This document shows positions 30,183-44,245 of a stretch of 64,000 nt of DNA, one piece after another; positions within the stretch are counted from its first letter, which is position 1, and the number at the start of each line of letters is the position of its first letter. The notes under the pieces were generated by a model. That model searched no databases and was not told the DNA's origin. It saw nothing but the letters and a program-made list of their open reading frames with translations. The stretch spans positions 16,646,744 to 16,710,743 of the forward strand of contig OX419759.1 of the NCBI GenBank assembly GCA_948567375.1, in the 5' to 3' direction. Both the position numbers and the translations under genes were made by a program. Source of the DNA: Lunularia cruciata. Lineage: Eukaryota > Streptophyta > Marchantiopsida > Lunulariales > Lunulariaceae.

Positions 30183-33100
30183 TGTTAATTTTCGAGTGGC
30201 TGGGCTGGGGGTTGGCAGCAGGGAAAGGTCGTTCGCCTATGGGGACGAGAAGAACGGGCATGCAGATTGTATGTCGTACTTCAACCCCCTCCTTAGCTTC
30301 TGCTTACCTCTCCTACGACTCTACTGCACCTGCAGGTCAGAAGATCCTGCGCAGATCTGTTCTCATCCATCTCATAGCCCTAGACTAATGCTTGTACTCC
30401 TTAATTCCAACATTCAACATTTCTTCATAAGTGGTCCAACTGGAATTCACCTTGGTGAAAGTATCGCTTGTTTTCACGTGACATCATAGACGTGTTCTTC
30501 GCTTGTTCCCTGCTTTCGTGACATCACGTAGTAAATTCCTGTTATTGTGGTGCGTTCTCCTCTCCATTCTCGACATCTAAGTTCACCCAGTTTGCCGAAG
30601 GATTCCACTGCGTTGAGTATATTGTCCTTTCATTATACCTTTGCTGTACCATCCCTCTTTTGATGGTCAAGGACTCCAGATTTTATAGAGAAGTGTCATA
30701 GATGTCATGAGTGTGTTACCTTCGTTATTACAATGTCAAACATTCCTTGAAATCTGCTGGGACATCATGTAGCAGTTTCTCCTCACAATTTACCGCCCGA
30801 GTGAAATTTCACCTTTGGCCCTTTGATATCGAGAACTTACAGATACAATAGTTAATCTAGTGACCAGCTTTGTTACGACCTGAAAGACGATTTTGAGCTG
30901 GTACCTGGTGCACGGGTTTTTTCCATCGTATGTCTTTTCACTCCTTCGTTGACATCATCACGGACTCTGGTCAAGATGGCTGACAACCGAATATTACGAA
31001 CCGAGTTCAGTTTTTCCTTCCGAAAGTTCTGCCTTTTCCCATCTAACATGACTCCTATAGCTGGGGCATTGGAAAGGAACTTTTAAGGTATGGTCAGCTG
31101 GCGTGTAGAATCGACCAACGGGAGTGGAGAAGAAGAAGAATAAATTCCTGGTCCTGATTGTGCAACCAATGAGCATTTAGCTAAGTCATCCACAGCAGTT
31201 CACCGAGATGGTGCGTAGGCTTATGACAACGATGGCTTCTCATGGATTCCAAGAAGTCATACGCAGTGGTACCCTCGTGCTGCTCATCGTGCCAAAAAGC
31301 GGATTGGAATAAATACCGCTACACATCATAAATGCAGATGATTGCATACGTATGTGAACAGGAACATGGTTTTCCTGCAAGCATTGACTCGTATCTCTTT
31401 CCTCGCTGTGCTGCTGCGGCTCAACATGGGTATCCATGTGTAAAGTGCCCTCCCCACAATTCATCACGGGATTCAGAGATCGGTCTTGTGTGCTGATTTA
31501 AGCATCACAACCCTTGAGCGAGAGCCATGTGATGGAATGTTGAAGACAGTGAAGAGTACTGGCAGGCGAATCTTCCAACTTGGCGAATCCTTTTGCATCC
31601 TACTGGGAAATTATCCAGCCGTGTTGCGTAGTGATATTGTTTTGTAGCACAAATTTGACGCTTCTCCCGTCACCATTCTTCTTCTGACCATTTTATTCTT
31701 CTTATCTTCGGTGCAATTAGACTCATGTGATTCGAAAGTGATTACTTCTCTCTTATCAAAACCTGAAGATTTACCGAATCCAAATCGAAAAGGATCTGGG
31801 GATGAAAAGTTCCAAATCAATGCCGATGATCTTGATGATTACCACCTTTGATGCATTTGACAGTGTTTTCCTGGTTGAGAATGTAAGGCGAATAGTGTTA
31901 CCCCAAATAAAAGGGTTGAGAATTCGCTCGTGACATGGGAAGTTATACCCTGAAGACACAACTCATATCTTCTTGACAAGAAGGATTCGCCTCTATGTGA
32001 AATTATTGTTTTCTTGTAGCCCCAATTTAGGCTCGTCTTATCCCCTTTCGTTTAAAGACCACTTTGTTTACTTGCTTTTGATCTGCACTGAGTCTGCGGT
32101 TGTGAAACACTTTCAACCACGGAGGTTCTGTATGCTTTTTCTTCCCAGTGGTTTGGACATCGAGGTCTGTGGGGAATTTTGATGACAGTGCGAACGAGTC
32201 TGGATGTGGTGCCGTGCAAATCCTACTTACTGACAGCTGCTTTCCAAGTCCATAGGGGTGAGGCTGCTGCTTTGGGTCTTATATTGGGTTTGTTCCAGGC
32301 TTCAAAAATGTGTATGACTCGCCTTTCCGTTTTTCTTGTTCACCTAAACCTCCGCTTTTCGTCCTGTTTCTCAATCATGCACGATCCTCTCGGTGATCCT
32401 CGAGCTTCTTGTGTATAATGTACATAAGAAGACGAACGTGTAGAGAATATAGAAGACGAAGAAGTTGTCAATTGCATAGGAGCTTCATAATTGGACGAAT
32501 CTTTCGTATCTTTTCCAGACGGGGAACTAGTACTAAATTTGGATTTTCCTGTCCCGGAGCACATGGTTATAAATCACTCTTCTTACTTCGAATCATCGAT
32601 AATTCACCATTACAAAATGGTGGAGTTTATGCACTCGAAGGAAAACTCAAAAAGCCGCTGAATGCTCAAGGTTGTTGAACGAACTATATGCTTGACACAT
32701 CAGGGGAATATGTGGGGAGTGTTGGACGAATCGAAAGTTGAGTACAAGACTGGGATAGGAATCTAATACATAGTAAGGTTTTGGAGGACACATCCAACAA
32801 GGGTGGGTCTTGTTTTGTAGCCCAATGAAGGTTTTCTTTCATCTCTTTCTTTGTTTTAGCATATTTGCTACTAGTGTTCCCAGCCAATCGAACTCCCAAA
32901 TTGAAGAACTTGTTGAAAATGGATGCTTCACTGTTCCTCCAAACAACATAGAATGTGGGGAATGTAGAAGACAGACTCCATAGCCGCTCTACAGTAGTGG
33001 CAAACAAATCTTCCACACAGACAATTCCTATCCCGATGTGAGGCCGCTGCCTTGATAAGGTTTCTCTCGTCACTATCTAGTTCAGATTCACCTTCTATTT

Positions 33101-36100
33101 TCTTGGTCACCAATAAAAGACCTTTTCCCAACAGAAATTTGCCAAAATGCACAGTAGGATATGGCACTGTTGAAATCCGGTTTAGAACTGCGAACATGTG
33201 GGAATGTAGAAAGTTTGAATGTGCTGAGTGTTGCGTCCCAGTCTAGTGATATCCAACGAACCCATTGACGTCTGTTTCCAGCATCACTCTGAAACAAAAG
33301 TCCAGGCTTGGTGTGAGATAGCTGTCTTGTGGGCCAAAAGAAGTTACTCTCCTCCTGTTTGTGTTTGAATTGTTTCCTTTGACTTCCAATCATGAGGACT
33401 CCGCGTGACCTGGCTCATGTACAGGCTTAGATTTCCTTCTTTTCATATAACCTTGTTTATGAGCCATCGCTCTCTCCTTGCAAAGAAAGAATGAACTTAA
33501 CCCAGTGTGAGGTTACGCTTTCTCTTTTCACTCTTGACATGGTGTACGTACTGATAAATAATGAACCTGCTAAAGGAATCACGAACTTGATCATACGATG
33601 TAAACCTCTACTTTAGAAGATTATTGCATGCTTTTTAGCATATATTCCTCCATCTTTTCTTCTCAAGTACATCTGAATGAATCTATCTATGTATGGTTTG
33701 AATTATAGATTCTGCGAGGAAAGTAAAACCTTGATATGCATCTAGCTGAGAAGTGTGTCTCTTTCATACTTCTCTGCCCTTCTCCGTATTCTGTGTCCTG
33801 GTTCTGATCAGTGGAAAAAGAATCGACCTTTTGAACTAGAGAACTGATGCTCGATCAAGTTGAATCCTGGTCAGGGGAACCGTAAGGGCGAATGTTACTC
33901 TCATACCTGCGACGCTTCTGTACTTACATTTCTTCCCACAACTACGGATTCAGCCTCTTATACTGGAATGGTCTTGTTCAACTGCACAGAACTAGGATCG
34001 TGTTTCTCACTTCACGCTTACTCCAACATCCTAAACTTTTGTAACTGCAAGTTGACCTCCATTTCTTCTAAAGCTCGAATAATAAAGTCTGTTCCATGAG
34101 TAGGCATTGAAATAAAATAAGAGCTGAAAAGGACGATATTTGCGGCCCTGGCAGATAGATCCCACCCATTGACCAACCACTTTATTTAGGCTTACATCTC
34201 CTTGTTCCTTGTTTTCTTTTAGTACTTATTTTGGTAGGTCGGGTAGTCCACAATAGGGAATTTATGAACACCGTTCTTTCACCATATTCGGTTTTCAACA
34301 TGGAGAATATGCGAGGAATGGTGAAGACGATGAAGGGCAACGTGAACGAAAGTAGGGTTCAATTGTGTGGTTGACACTGCACCACAAATCCATTGGTACG
34401 CTTGGTTCCGACTGTCGTTAAACTCGTGGTTGAAGCTTTTTGCTTCGGACATATGATGTTATGCTCTTTCCATCTTGTGTCTTTTTCGTGCTTTCAATAC
34501 CGTGTTTCCTGGGATCTTCATACGGATGAACCAACTTCCATCCGAAAAGTTTTCGAGACAAGTTTACCTGAATGTATCAATGGTGCACTTGACAGCATCG
34601 TAAGCAGATAATAGCTCATAATCATGTCAATGAATACCTTGTCAACTCTCGGTTGAACTCAAGTTGCGTATCAACGGAAATTCCATGAGATAATCGAGAA
34701 GAGACATCGATCATATTGTCCCATGCACAGTGGATGAAACATGAGAAACATAGAGTTGTCCCTGAGTCTAGTTGTCACGCACTTAGAAACGTCTAGGGAA
34801 GTTCAATCGATTTTTTGAATCTGATCCAGAACGAATGTAGCTCACTCTTATGCACAGCAGTCGTTTCTCGTGATCAAGGGAGCCAATGGTCCCGGAGACA
34901 TGCTTTCTTCACTGCTAAAACACAATCGAGAAGTTTCACGATGCGGTATACGGCCTTACCATGTTTGAACGTGTATGCTACTTGCTCAAGCTTGTTGGAT
35001 AGCTTCATTCAAGCAGTGTCTGAACGTGTACTTGTGGCTCCATGCGAAGATTGGGCACGTATCTCCACTATGCATCAACTAGCCCACAACGGAATTTGGG
35101 CTCATTCATGTGATAAGCAATCGTCAAAATCACATGCAAAAGTGGCTCTCCCATCCGCGAGATTCTCGCTTCACAATCTTGTTGAGCTGGCAGGGAATGA
35201 AAGTAACAAGCGGGTACTTAGGCATGGATGAAATTACATCACATAACTCGCATATCGTAAACTGGCAGGTCCACTTTCTTTGCATGAGGTTTTCCACCGG
35301 GAAATATCTTTCTCGAAATGAATTCAAGCTATCTTAGACTTCGGTTAGGGATATGAATAATGGTGGTAACTGGCCATCGTAAAACTGGGGATGCTAATGA
35401 GTAAGTTTCAGCTCTAGTTAAAGTATAGAATATCTAGCAGTAACAAACCCTCTACGTATTCATAATACGTTTGACTGACAAATTAATTCATTGATTTATA
35501 TTTATATTTATATTTAAAAACATTGCTGTACTAAACCAATGTTATTTACTCTTTAGCCTGCACCCTCCCGAACTTTCAACCGTTTTGTCTTTATTCTTTC
35601 CTCTGTGAGGTAAAACGGAGGGATGTTCACGAGCTGAGCGTATTCATGAAAATGTAACCTGTTCAATTACATGAGTGGGTTCGTGCGCTGACTACAAGAA
35701 TAGATTTTTCTTTCATACGAGGTGACTATATAACAAGCGTAAGCCGATTGATTATTCACAGTTGCACAAATATTGGCTTATCGGAACTACGGTTTATAAA
35801 GCTGTGATGCACCTAAACCTCTCTACATAAAGTTGTTACCACCTACCTACCTCAGGATAAGATAAAATCGTTTGTGAATAAGTGGTCGCAATCAGAATGT
35901 CCTTGCATTTCTGCTCCCCATGATGCAATGCAACTGAAACAGAATTTGCTGTAAGAGATAGTCACGGTATATGAACATCCAGTGCTGAGAGATTAGTTTA
36001 CCGAAGCACGCGGATCTTTTCGGTGCTGCAGTAGTTCGTGTAACGAATTGTACAGTACTTCTTAGAGGTGTCCTTGAACCAAAACCTAGTAATAGGGATC

Positions 36101-37606
36101 CATATCCAGGCCCTGTATGTTTCTCAATCAAAAACCTGGGGCAAGCTACAGTGTTGGGACGCCCGTTACACCAAAGTTGCTAGGTTACATGCAAATGTTG
36201 TCTGACCTGACCAAAGAAGTAGGCTCATGCACTGTACAATTAATCAGAATCACCATGCACATATCGGATCTACAATACTCGGCAGGCGGTAAAGGAACCA
36301 CATAAGGTACAATTCATTGAGCATGAATATTATGGGCAGCGAGACACAGAAATGAGCTCCCGTCAGAGTTTTGTCTGGAGCGCATTTCATCTGCAACGAG
36401 AACAGCTATGAAAACTATCAGAAATGGCTTGTGCACGTTCTCGAATACTGTTCAACTTAAACAACAAGAAACTACTCCAATAATGGTGTTTTTGAGCTTG
36501 TAGATGCTTAACACAAAAGAACTGAACTGCTCCAACAATCATGTCTCCCAGTTTCTCGCATCAGCAATCAATTTGTCTTATCACGCTGGTGATGAGGTGA
36601 GCACATCATTTCAGTTTAAACATTCACCACCAACTCCAACTATTATATGCAGAATGACGCTACAGTAGATGATTTCTCTCATCCTGGGAGATATACTAAC
36701 TCAACGTGCAAGAGAACATAGGTATCCACGGCCAACTTTTTCAACTAGTCAGCAGTCATCTTAAAGCATTTTCTGTATATCAGATGTCACCACCGTACAC
36801 GGATGTTGAGGTACAGCAATCACTTGCATTCTCTGCAATCTGGCTCTTTTCATCGACAGATTGCGAGAGGAATCCATCAACGTGGATACAAGAACAGTCA
36901 GTTATGGCAGTTTTGTGTTTAGTGTCGTATTGCATTACACTTCTTCCACGAATATCCGTATGCAGGATGGAAAGAGCTGAGTCGGGAGCATCTAGTGCAT
37001 CCCCACAATACTTGAACCTCTTGTCTTCTGCGCGGATTTTTGTCCAATTGATGTGGACAGGATGTTTCGCTATCGACAAACTACACAAGTGGTGTTGCTC
37101 CTGCCACGCTGATAAGTACAGAACAAGGATTTGGCAATGTTTAAATCCTCATAATTATAGAAGATCGGTAGCCCGGATGACAAGGTCTCGTTGCATATTA
37201 TAATTAGTGCGCTCCTTCAAATGATTCTTCTCGTCTATGTGGTGTAGTAAGGGCGACACTCGCATTCTTTGACGATTATCCTCAATACTAAGCGCCTTAC
37301 ACATGTTTGATAGAGAAGATGCATGATAGATGCGATGATAGTGAATATGCATTAGCAATGTTAAGAAGAACCTAATCATATACTTTGGGTTTAAGTTTCT
37401 ATGAGAAAAAGCGACCTCGCAGAACACATGAAGGATGGGAAGGCCCCATCCTTAAGTTTAAGTTCTACTTAACATGATATCCAGCAGAACGAACAGGTAG
37501 AAGGAGAGGATGTCCCTTACATTGATTAGTTCCCCGTTCCGTACTTTCTTAAAAGCGGCAACCCCTGTTCTTCTCTTCTTACGGATGTGGATCTGATGAG
37601 CAAAAG

Positions 37607-37658
37607 CCTTGGCATAGGTGTGATTCCCACGTTGATGGAAGGAGCTCTTATGCCAAGG
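37607..37658. repeat. Short inverted repeat
   Basis: CCTTGGCATA (37607-37616) and TATGCCAAGG (37649-37658) are perfect 10-base arms, extendable by three A/T pairs over one mismatch, with a loop of about 32 bases. It is too short for a typical plant microRNA precursor. Confidence 0.5.
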
Positions 37659-37680
37659 GTTTCATATTCATAACTTCTAC

Positions 37681-37850
37681 CCAGAGAGGAAGGCTACTGT
37701 GGACAATTGCAAGAAGGATGGGAAGTCCATCAAGCCCGGGCAATGAGACATAAGTAAAAGGATGAGACATAAGAGAAAAAATGGGGCTAAGTTTCATTTT
37801 ATTTCAATAAGAGCGGGTTCGAGAAACCTGCCTTATTGCACCTAGGAAAA
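37681..37850 (+). repeat. Dispersed repeat copy B
   Basis: GAGGAAGGCTACTGTGGACAA replaces the GCGACCGCGT core but keeps AAGAAGGATGGGAAGTCCATC. It continues with AAATGGGGCTAAGTTTCA and TTATTGCACCTAGGA, matching copy D at 52080-52215. Confidence 0.7.
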
Positions 37851-38149
37851 TCGAGCTATGCTATGCAAGTAATATGGTCTATAAATGATTCAAACATTCT
37901 TAGAAGTATCATCTAGTGTGATGGTTCTCCTATGGAGTGCACCAGCCAATATTCTTACATAGCAATGGATACACCTCGTTTAAAATATACTATGAAGTAT
38001 GAGAGAGTAATACACTTGACGACTAAAATTATATGCTCTTGAGCATTCTCTTACAAATCTGTCAAACAATGTATCCATAGCTCCATATAAATCCAAGGCT
38101 AAGGGAACAAAGAAGTGACCTCATTGTTTATCATTTTACTTGGAAATCT

Positions 38150-38900
38150 TCCTTGTTGTTGTTACACTCATTGCCCCATCCAAGAGTAGGTCAACGAGTA
38201 ATACTAGAGGAGAATATACCAAATACCACTTGTGGATCTCATCATAAAGGAAAGTCATCCATATGGAAAATATCCTTTGCAAAAACAACATCTAAGAAGA
38301 AGCATGTGACCGAATCCTCAAATCCTATTTGCAGTCCAAGAATAGACAATACATCTATAGATGTGATACACTCCTTTGAAAACTAGATGTAAAGCGTAAT
38401 AACAAATGAATACCATGCTCTATACTTTGACACTTTGACTCTCAAGCCTACAATAGAAAAACCGGTAGTCAAGTGGTCAAAAGCTTGCCTAATCTGATCC
38501 ACAAAGCTCAGAATAAATAGTGAAATACACAAATTTGCATAGTTGAAATAGTAGACAAGGGAACTCTAAAGTGAACCCATGGCAAACAAAGATACACTAA
38601 AGGATCTTACTATCATGTACTGATAATTGACTCAAAAATTAATAATTCCCTCTTGTGAGAAACTGTGTTTGTAATAAAAAGAAGAAAGAAAGTCATAGAA
38701 GGATTGCACCAAAAGAATAGGACTCACCGCTTAACCACTAACCTCCCTAAGTTTTCTAAAGACAGATACGAGTGAGATGTTATTAAAAGTATTTTCAACA
38801 TCCACCTGAGAATATCACACTCCTGCTAGATATCTAGAAATGCTCTAATACCTAGAGATAAAGTCTCACAATCTCCGAGTATAGTAACTCCACACTAATG
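38150..38900 (-). pseudogene. Decayed non-LTR-type reverse transcriptase
   Basis: The minus strand keeps recognisable reverse transcriptase words in order: QVDVENTFNNIS (palm motif A, aspartate kept) at 38770-38805, VFRKLREVSG, then FYDFLSSFYYKHSFSQEGII. The catalytic region has lost its A/F-D-D (FNYANLC in its place). QIRQAFDHLTTGFSIVGLRV, KVSKYRAW, then CITSIDVLSILGLQIGFED and AKDIFHMDDFPL follow. This DVENAFN...AFDHLS...VGLRVKVSKCK type occurs in many copies in seed-free plants and algae, and I place it with non-LTR (LINE-like) elements. Five or more stops make it a pseudogene. It is not related to the gypsy or copia domains in the window. Confidence 0.75.
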
Positions 38901-39689
38901 TGTATTGAGATTTTGTTAGAAATGAAAATGATACAACTAACAAGACACAAAAAACCTCTCTAAGAGTATTCGGTCTAATGTCTCCATGTCACCCAACTTA
39001 CTTATGGAGGAAACCTCCACCCGCTCCTGCAGCAGCAACTTGAAACAACTCGATGAAAAGCAAAACCAGGAGAATAACCATATGATGGAGAATCTCTAAA
39101 ATACTCAACAAAAAATTCCGACCGAAAATTGTGGAAGAACCGCACTACTCGACGTCTAAAGAAATATGTCGCCACGTACAGTTCCAGTAGTAGGATGCGA
39201 TGTCTTCCTCGCTCTTTGCGATGATTTGAGATTCAATTTGAATACATAGCTGTTATGCATATTCCGCAAACGCATGCATGGAGTTTCATTGGTGGAGGGG
39301 ATGGAACACTAAGTCCATCTTCAACAAGCTAGATTTTACTTAAGAAGAGTTTGACTCTAGTAGTAAATTCCGGGAAGGACAATCGTACCTCAAAGTGAGC
39401 TCATGATTAAGGCTCGTGTTTGTGAAGAACGTTATATCACCAATTTGGTTGGGTGGATTCGACAATTTTCTAGGTGGCAACTTAGACATAAGATAAAACA
39501 GAATATAACATCTGGTTGTTTTCAACTTGAAATCGTGCCCTGCTGATTTATTCGCGGCAGTCTATAAACTATTGAGTTTGAGACACAGTAAAATTCTGTG
39601 AATCAGTTACATATATATGACTCTGGAAGATTGAAATTAGTAATTTTTTCCTTAGAGGAAACTAGTAAGACTGATTGAATGAGATATGG
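38901..39689. other. Unassigned stretch right of the reverse transcriptase remnant
   Basis: It may contain the N-terminal part of the LINE-like ORF (up to about 39000), but no motif is clear. No other gene is seen. Confidence 0.4.
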
Positions 39690-39770
39690 CTTGTACTGCT
39701 TGGCTCCTTGTACAGCTTGATGGGGGTCTTCCCATCCTTCTTGTTATCCTACGCGGTCGCCTTTCTCACA
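39690..39770 (-). repeat. Dispersed repeat copy C
   Basis: The minus strand reads GAGAAAGGCGACCGCGTAGG, then ATAACAAGAAGGATGGGAAG, ACCCCCATCAAGCTGTACA and AGG. It is the best match to copy D (52080) over the first 60 bases. Confidence 0.75.
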
Positions 39771-42700
39771 TTGAATGAAGATGTCGTTGACATTTCACTA
39801 TCGTCACACCACTTCAAAAGATCAAAGACAAAGAAAGAATCACCTATTCATGATTTCTGGTGTTTCAACCTGTTTACTGTTTTTGCTAAATAACGTAGTT
39901 GGATAGAGTATGGAGTCCTGCGCCTTGTCTCATAGCTGAAGTTGAACCGAGTATACTCTTTCCTGGGTCGACAAAATTGGCCGTGGGAATGTAGAAGCTC
40001 TGCTCAATATCGCGTCCAATCCTCGGCACTCTCTTTTGACTTGTCGAGTTTCGCAATGTTGATAGTTTCATACAGTCTATTGACAATTAGAAGTTGAATC
40101 TCCAAAACTCCTTTGCACTAAGAAACTCATGCCAGCATACTGTGGGCTCTATATATAGGGGAGGAAAGCGACCCAACTATGATCCTCCAGAACAACCGGA
40201 GTCGAGTCTATAAACTTTAGGGAAAAATCTACTGAATGCTGTTTTTGGAGAATTTAACCCCCTGTTCACAAGTCCTGTACCTCCCTTTGCTTTCACATAT
40301 TTTACTGCCCACTAGGGTCAATGTTCGCAAAATGACAAACAACTAGAAAACTTAAGAACTTCGTTTTCATGTATGCTGTGGATCAAATTCATTTGATTCC
40401 CACATATCCGGTAATAATTTGATTCTATAAAGTTTGCTTGAAACAACGTCTTGTTATCATGTTATCATGATATTTTAACTTAATCTAAAGCGTATTCACC
40501 GCAAAGGCCTCCGCATGATGACATCTCTAACACTTGGAACTAGATACAAAGAAACTTTCTCCGTGTCGGTATTTGCATCTATGTTCTACCAGAAAATAAT
40601 GGTTGAATGTCAGTGATCCGCTAGTAAACAAATCGAAACTCTTAATTTCTCTAGATGTATGTAATTTTGCCTTTTCATTCCTTTCTGCTCTTCATCTAAA
40701 GCCTATTGGCAGCAACGTTTGCAGATGAGTACATGTAAGACTTGGAGCTAGAGACAAAGTAAAACAACCAAAACGCGCAGCCAACCGGCAAACTAGGGAA
40801 CAAGACAACTTTGTTGCAGCAGCTAAGCCTGAGACGGTTTAATTAAAGGCCAACAGAGTGTAGAGAGGAACAGTACCTTTACGGAGACAAGGGAAAAGGC
40901 CCCCACCTACACTCTACGAAACAATGATCCACTGCTACGGTATGTCGTCTGCTCACCGCGTAACGTGCACAGTTACTGGAACCAAGTTAAATCGGAGTCA
41001 ACGTACTAACATTCCAGCTTTCACTTACCGATGTCGGCCTAATTAAAGTAGGGTGTACATCAGCCGACGGGCTACTCTTAGGAGGAACTCGTCCTAACCA
41101 CGTTATGCATGCAGTCAATCATGCAGTAGGTCAGTGGAACCATGTTGTGCATGCAGTCAGTCCGTCTGGCCGTTCGCCCGGCCGCCCGTTCGCCCGTCAG
41201 TGAGACTCGAGATTTTAGAATTCGAATCAGATCGTCTTGCACTAAAGTTCACGCTCAACATGCTGGTCATGAGTGAATGAATAAGTGATTTATCCACATA
41301 TTATTACTAGGACCCGGTTTGAAAGTCTATACTTGAAACGTCTCTCTCCCAGCGTATCTATCAGCTGACTTTCAAACTCCGGTACCGTATCGTCAAGAAT
41401 ATCGTGTGTCATGTGGAGTAACTACAGTAATTTACGGAAACACGATGTCTTCGATTACTGCCTCAGAAGGTGAAGCTTCTGACCACCGCGAGGTTAATGT
41501 GTTCTCTCGATCATCGCAATGTTATTTTATCTTCTCCATCTTATACTTCTTGGGTTGCAGAAGACGAATTACAGCACATAATCTAGCAATGAGCCCATCT
41601 GCAAGAAATCTGTATTGGCCGTTTGATTCTTGTGACAAATTTCTCATAGATATGAACTTTTCCTTTACAGTATAGGGAAAGAACTATCGGGACATTATTA
41701 CAGAACTTCCAGTACGCAGGACATTTGTATTTTGTCTTCTCTTTGTTTGTTGTTTGTTGAAGGACTATTTGTTGTCACAAGAAACAGCGCAATTCTAGTG
41801 GATGCTTTTTGCACCCACTCGAATGCGTGGTCTTGGTCAGTGTACTGAGAAAGGCTATAGATTGCATGGCATAAATGCAGGTAGATTGGAGGTTTTGGAT
41901 AATAAAACACACAAAATTTGGAGGAGTATATAATAGAGTTCAATGCGCAAATTGTCGATATTATGACTTCGTTTGCATCATAGCTCTTATCATCAACCAA
42001 CCGGGGGCCTATCAAGTGGGAAGAATATTGACCTGTGGTCACAAGCTTCGAAACATATGATAGCTTTTGACGTATGAATCACACGGAAGGAGATACTCAA
42101 GCGCCAACAACCCATGTGATGCGCAACACCCCTAAGTATCTCTCAGCAACTACCGTAACATTTGTGCTCCTATTCAATCGATCTCTAATGGCTTCCCCAT
42201 GCAGACACGCTTTCCAAGCTTCCTTTTGGCACCTCAGCAACGACATATCACAACCATGAATGGCGAATTATTGTTTCTTTGACTCAGCCGGCCTCTAGTA
42301 ACAACGGTCTTTTCGTCTTTACGTAAAGCTGAGTGAACTTTGCTAAAGTTCCAAAATATACCTCTCTACCACGAGTGGTAAGCTTCAGTGCAATTTCCAG
42401 GACATTTCCTGCTCTTTATTGAATCTAGATACAGTATTTTCCTCACTAAGGGGCTTCAAAAAGATCTACATGAGTGGAAAAGTTCAAAACTTAGCAGCCA
42501 CCGCAAAACTGGACGAAAGAGCAAGGACCCTAGTTCAACGATATGGTCTCAACAGCAGAACCGCTCACTACTCGTGCACTAACATGACTTGCAATTCCAA
42601 TATATTTCTCGCCACCTAGGGACAATGTCTCCGAATATGGGTATAAGATATGGGACAAATAAGATATGGGTATGAGAAGATTGTAAACGGTTGATATTCT

Positions 42701-44245
42701 CCTAACATGTAGAGGACAAGTCTATGTTGAATAGTAGCAAGCTGTGGACAGTTGCAATTCTCCTGAACTACTTTTCTTCATCATTCACATAAGGTGCATT
42801 GTAGCAGTAGGAATGTGTTTAAATATTGAATCATGCCAGAGGTACTTATTTGTTGTACTGTTTCTCTCTGCTGTAGTGCTCCACCACAGTACAAATCATA
42901 GGTGCTCATCTACGCGCATTTGGAATTTCAGCACTGCTGTCTGAACAACCTGAGGAGAAATTAATGCAAGTATATTACTTTTTGAAGTGAGTAAAAGTTA
43001 ATACTTCTTGAGTTTCAATTGTATCATCAACCTTTTAAACCAATAATCAGAAGAAAAGGTTACGTTTATTGATAAACGAAACGTGAAAAATCGCTTCAAG
43101 CACTGTGAAATCCTTTTAAGTATACAAGGCCTAAACGTGTCGAGTGAGATGGTAGTATAGCCCATCATATCAACCGGAAGGTGAAGCGAATGTGCAAATA
43201 GGTGCACTGATCAACTTCAAACGGACTCCAGACCCGGGCCCAATTCGAATGTGTACCTGCACGAAGAGGGAAGGCGTTCTGCATCCTGCATCCAGCTTTT
43301 AGTTTTGTAAAATAAAAATAAAAATAATCCTAATTTTGTGAGATAGTAGAGTGAGTACTCATATAATATGTTGCATGTAGAAATTCCGGATTTTCAATAT
43401 CATAACTTGAGACTGTAGTCAACTTGCGAATGGACAGGTAAAGATTAAGTAGGATCAAAATGTGACTAGTGTCATAAAGATAATTATTTAGGTTTTCTCT
43501 TCAGGAAGGTCACCGTTTTGGAATTGTGTCCATCTTGCAACTCAAAAAACACTTCCCTAAAGACAGGTCCAAACAATTGGCGCTTTCGATGTTACTTAAG
43601 CTGCAAAAGGTTACTGAAATGAGCATTTATGTATGCCTAATCGTATGAGGTAATACTTAGCAGGCACTTGGAGGTCAATTTTAGAATTTAGAATTTAGAT
43701 ATTGTTCCCCATATGAACATACACCACACACAACTCGATTTCGATGAAAAATAAAAAATTTAATGTTTCAATACATGCGCCTTATAGTTGATCCACTGAA
43801 CAAGATATACCACCGGGTTTCGTATGCCGTAACGCTCATAGTGCTCTTATTCATTATAAGCACTATGGCAATAAAAACTTTGATGATAAAATCACTGAGT
43901 TATAAATTGGCTATCAACATATAGCTACAATATTCAAGCGAAAGAAAATTGATTGAAAAGGTTAAGTAGTCTATAATGAGATCATTTAACTTATTCAAAT
44001 TTGAGATCAAGACAGTGTCAGTAACCAAAAAAAAGTTTATTCTTTTAATATCCCTGAAATATTTTGAAAATAATTTCATAAATTAAATATGCTAAACGGT
44101 AAGGAGCCCAAATAAATAACTCTCGATAAGAGAAGATATCCTGGGTCTTCATATATACCCTAATAAATGCCCATTCTGAAGGATATATCGATCTATTGCT
44201 ATATGTCACAATATCTATATACATTCTTCGTTAAAATCTGATAGA
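39771..44245. other. Stretch without a recognised gene
   Basis: No motif-bearing frame on either strand. A small GC-rich patch with CGTTCGCCCG repeats and two ATGCATGCAGTCA copies lies at 41105-41205. Inverted AGAGTGTAG/CTACACTCT lies near 40856-40918. GC drops steadily toward 44 kb. Confidence 0.5.

Larger units (their letters stand above)
28993..37680. other. Long stretch without a recognised gene
   Basis: About 8.7 kb of moderate GC content. Many short frames exist on both strands (longest 36706-37203, 165 codons), none with a motif or clear coding codon use. Small features: one copy of a dispersed repeat (29158-29256), three copies of TGGTCAGAGTwAmCTTTCTGTCA-like sequence (30068-30182), G-box-like CACGTGACATCA near 30476, and an AT-rich dip near 35480-35520. 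It could hold old, unrecognisable transposon or intergenic sequence. Confidence 0.5.

Noticed and set aside
36706-37203. 165-codon ORF on the plus strand
   Set aside because: No motif, no biased codon use and no splice context; similar lengths occur by chance in 64 kb.
37607-37658. Inverted repeat as a microRNA precursor
   Set aside because: Arms of 10-13 bases are too short for a plant microRNA duplex of 20-24 bases.
41105-41205. GC-rich patch with CGTTCGCCCG and ATGCATGCAGTCA repeats as a possible tRNA or CRISPR-like array
   Set aside because: No cloverleaf or GGTTCGA-type T-arm can be drawn, and there are only two copies of each word.
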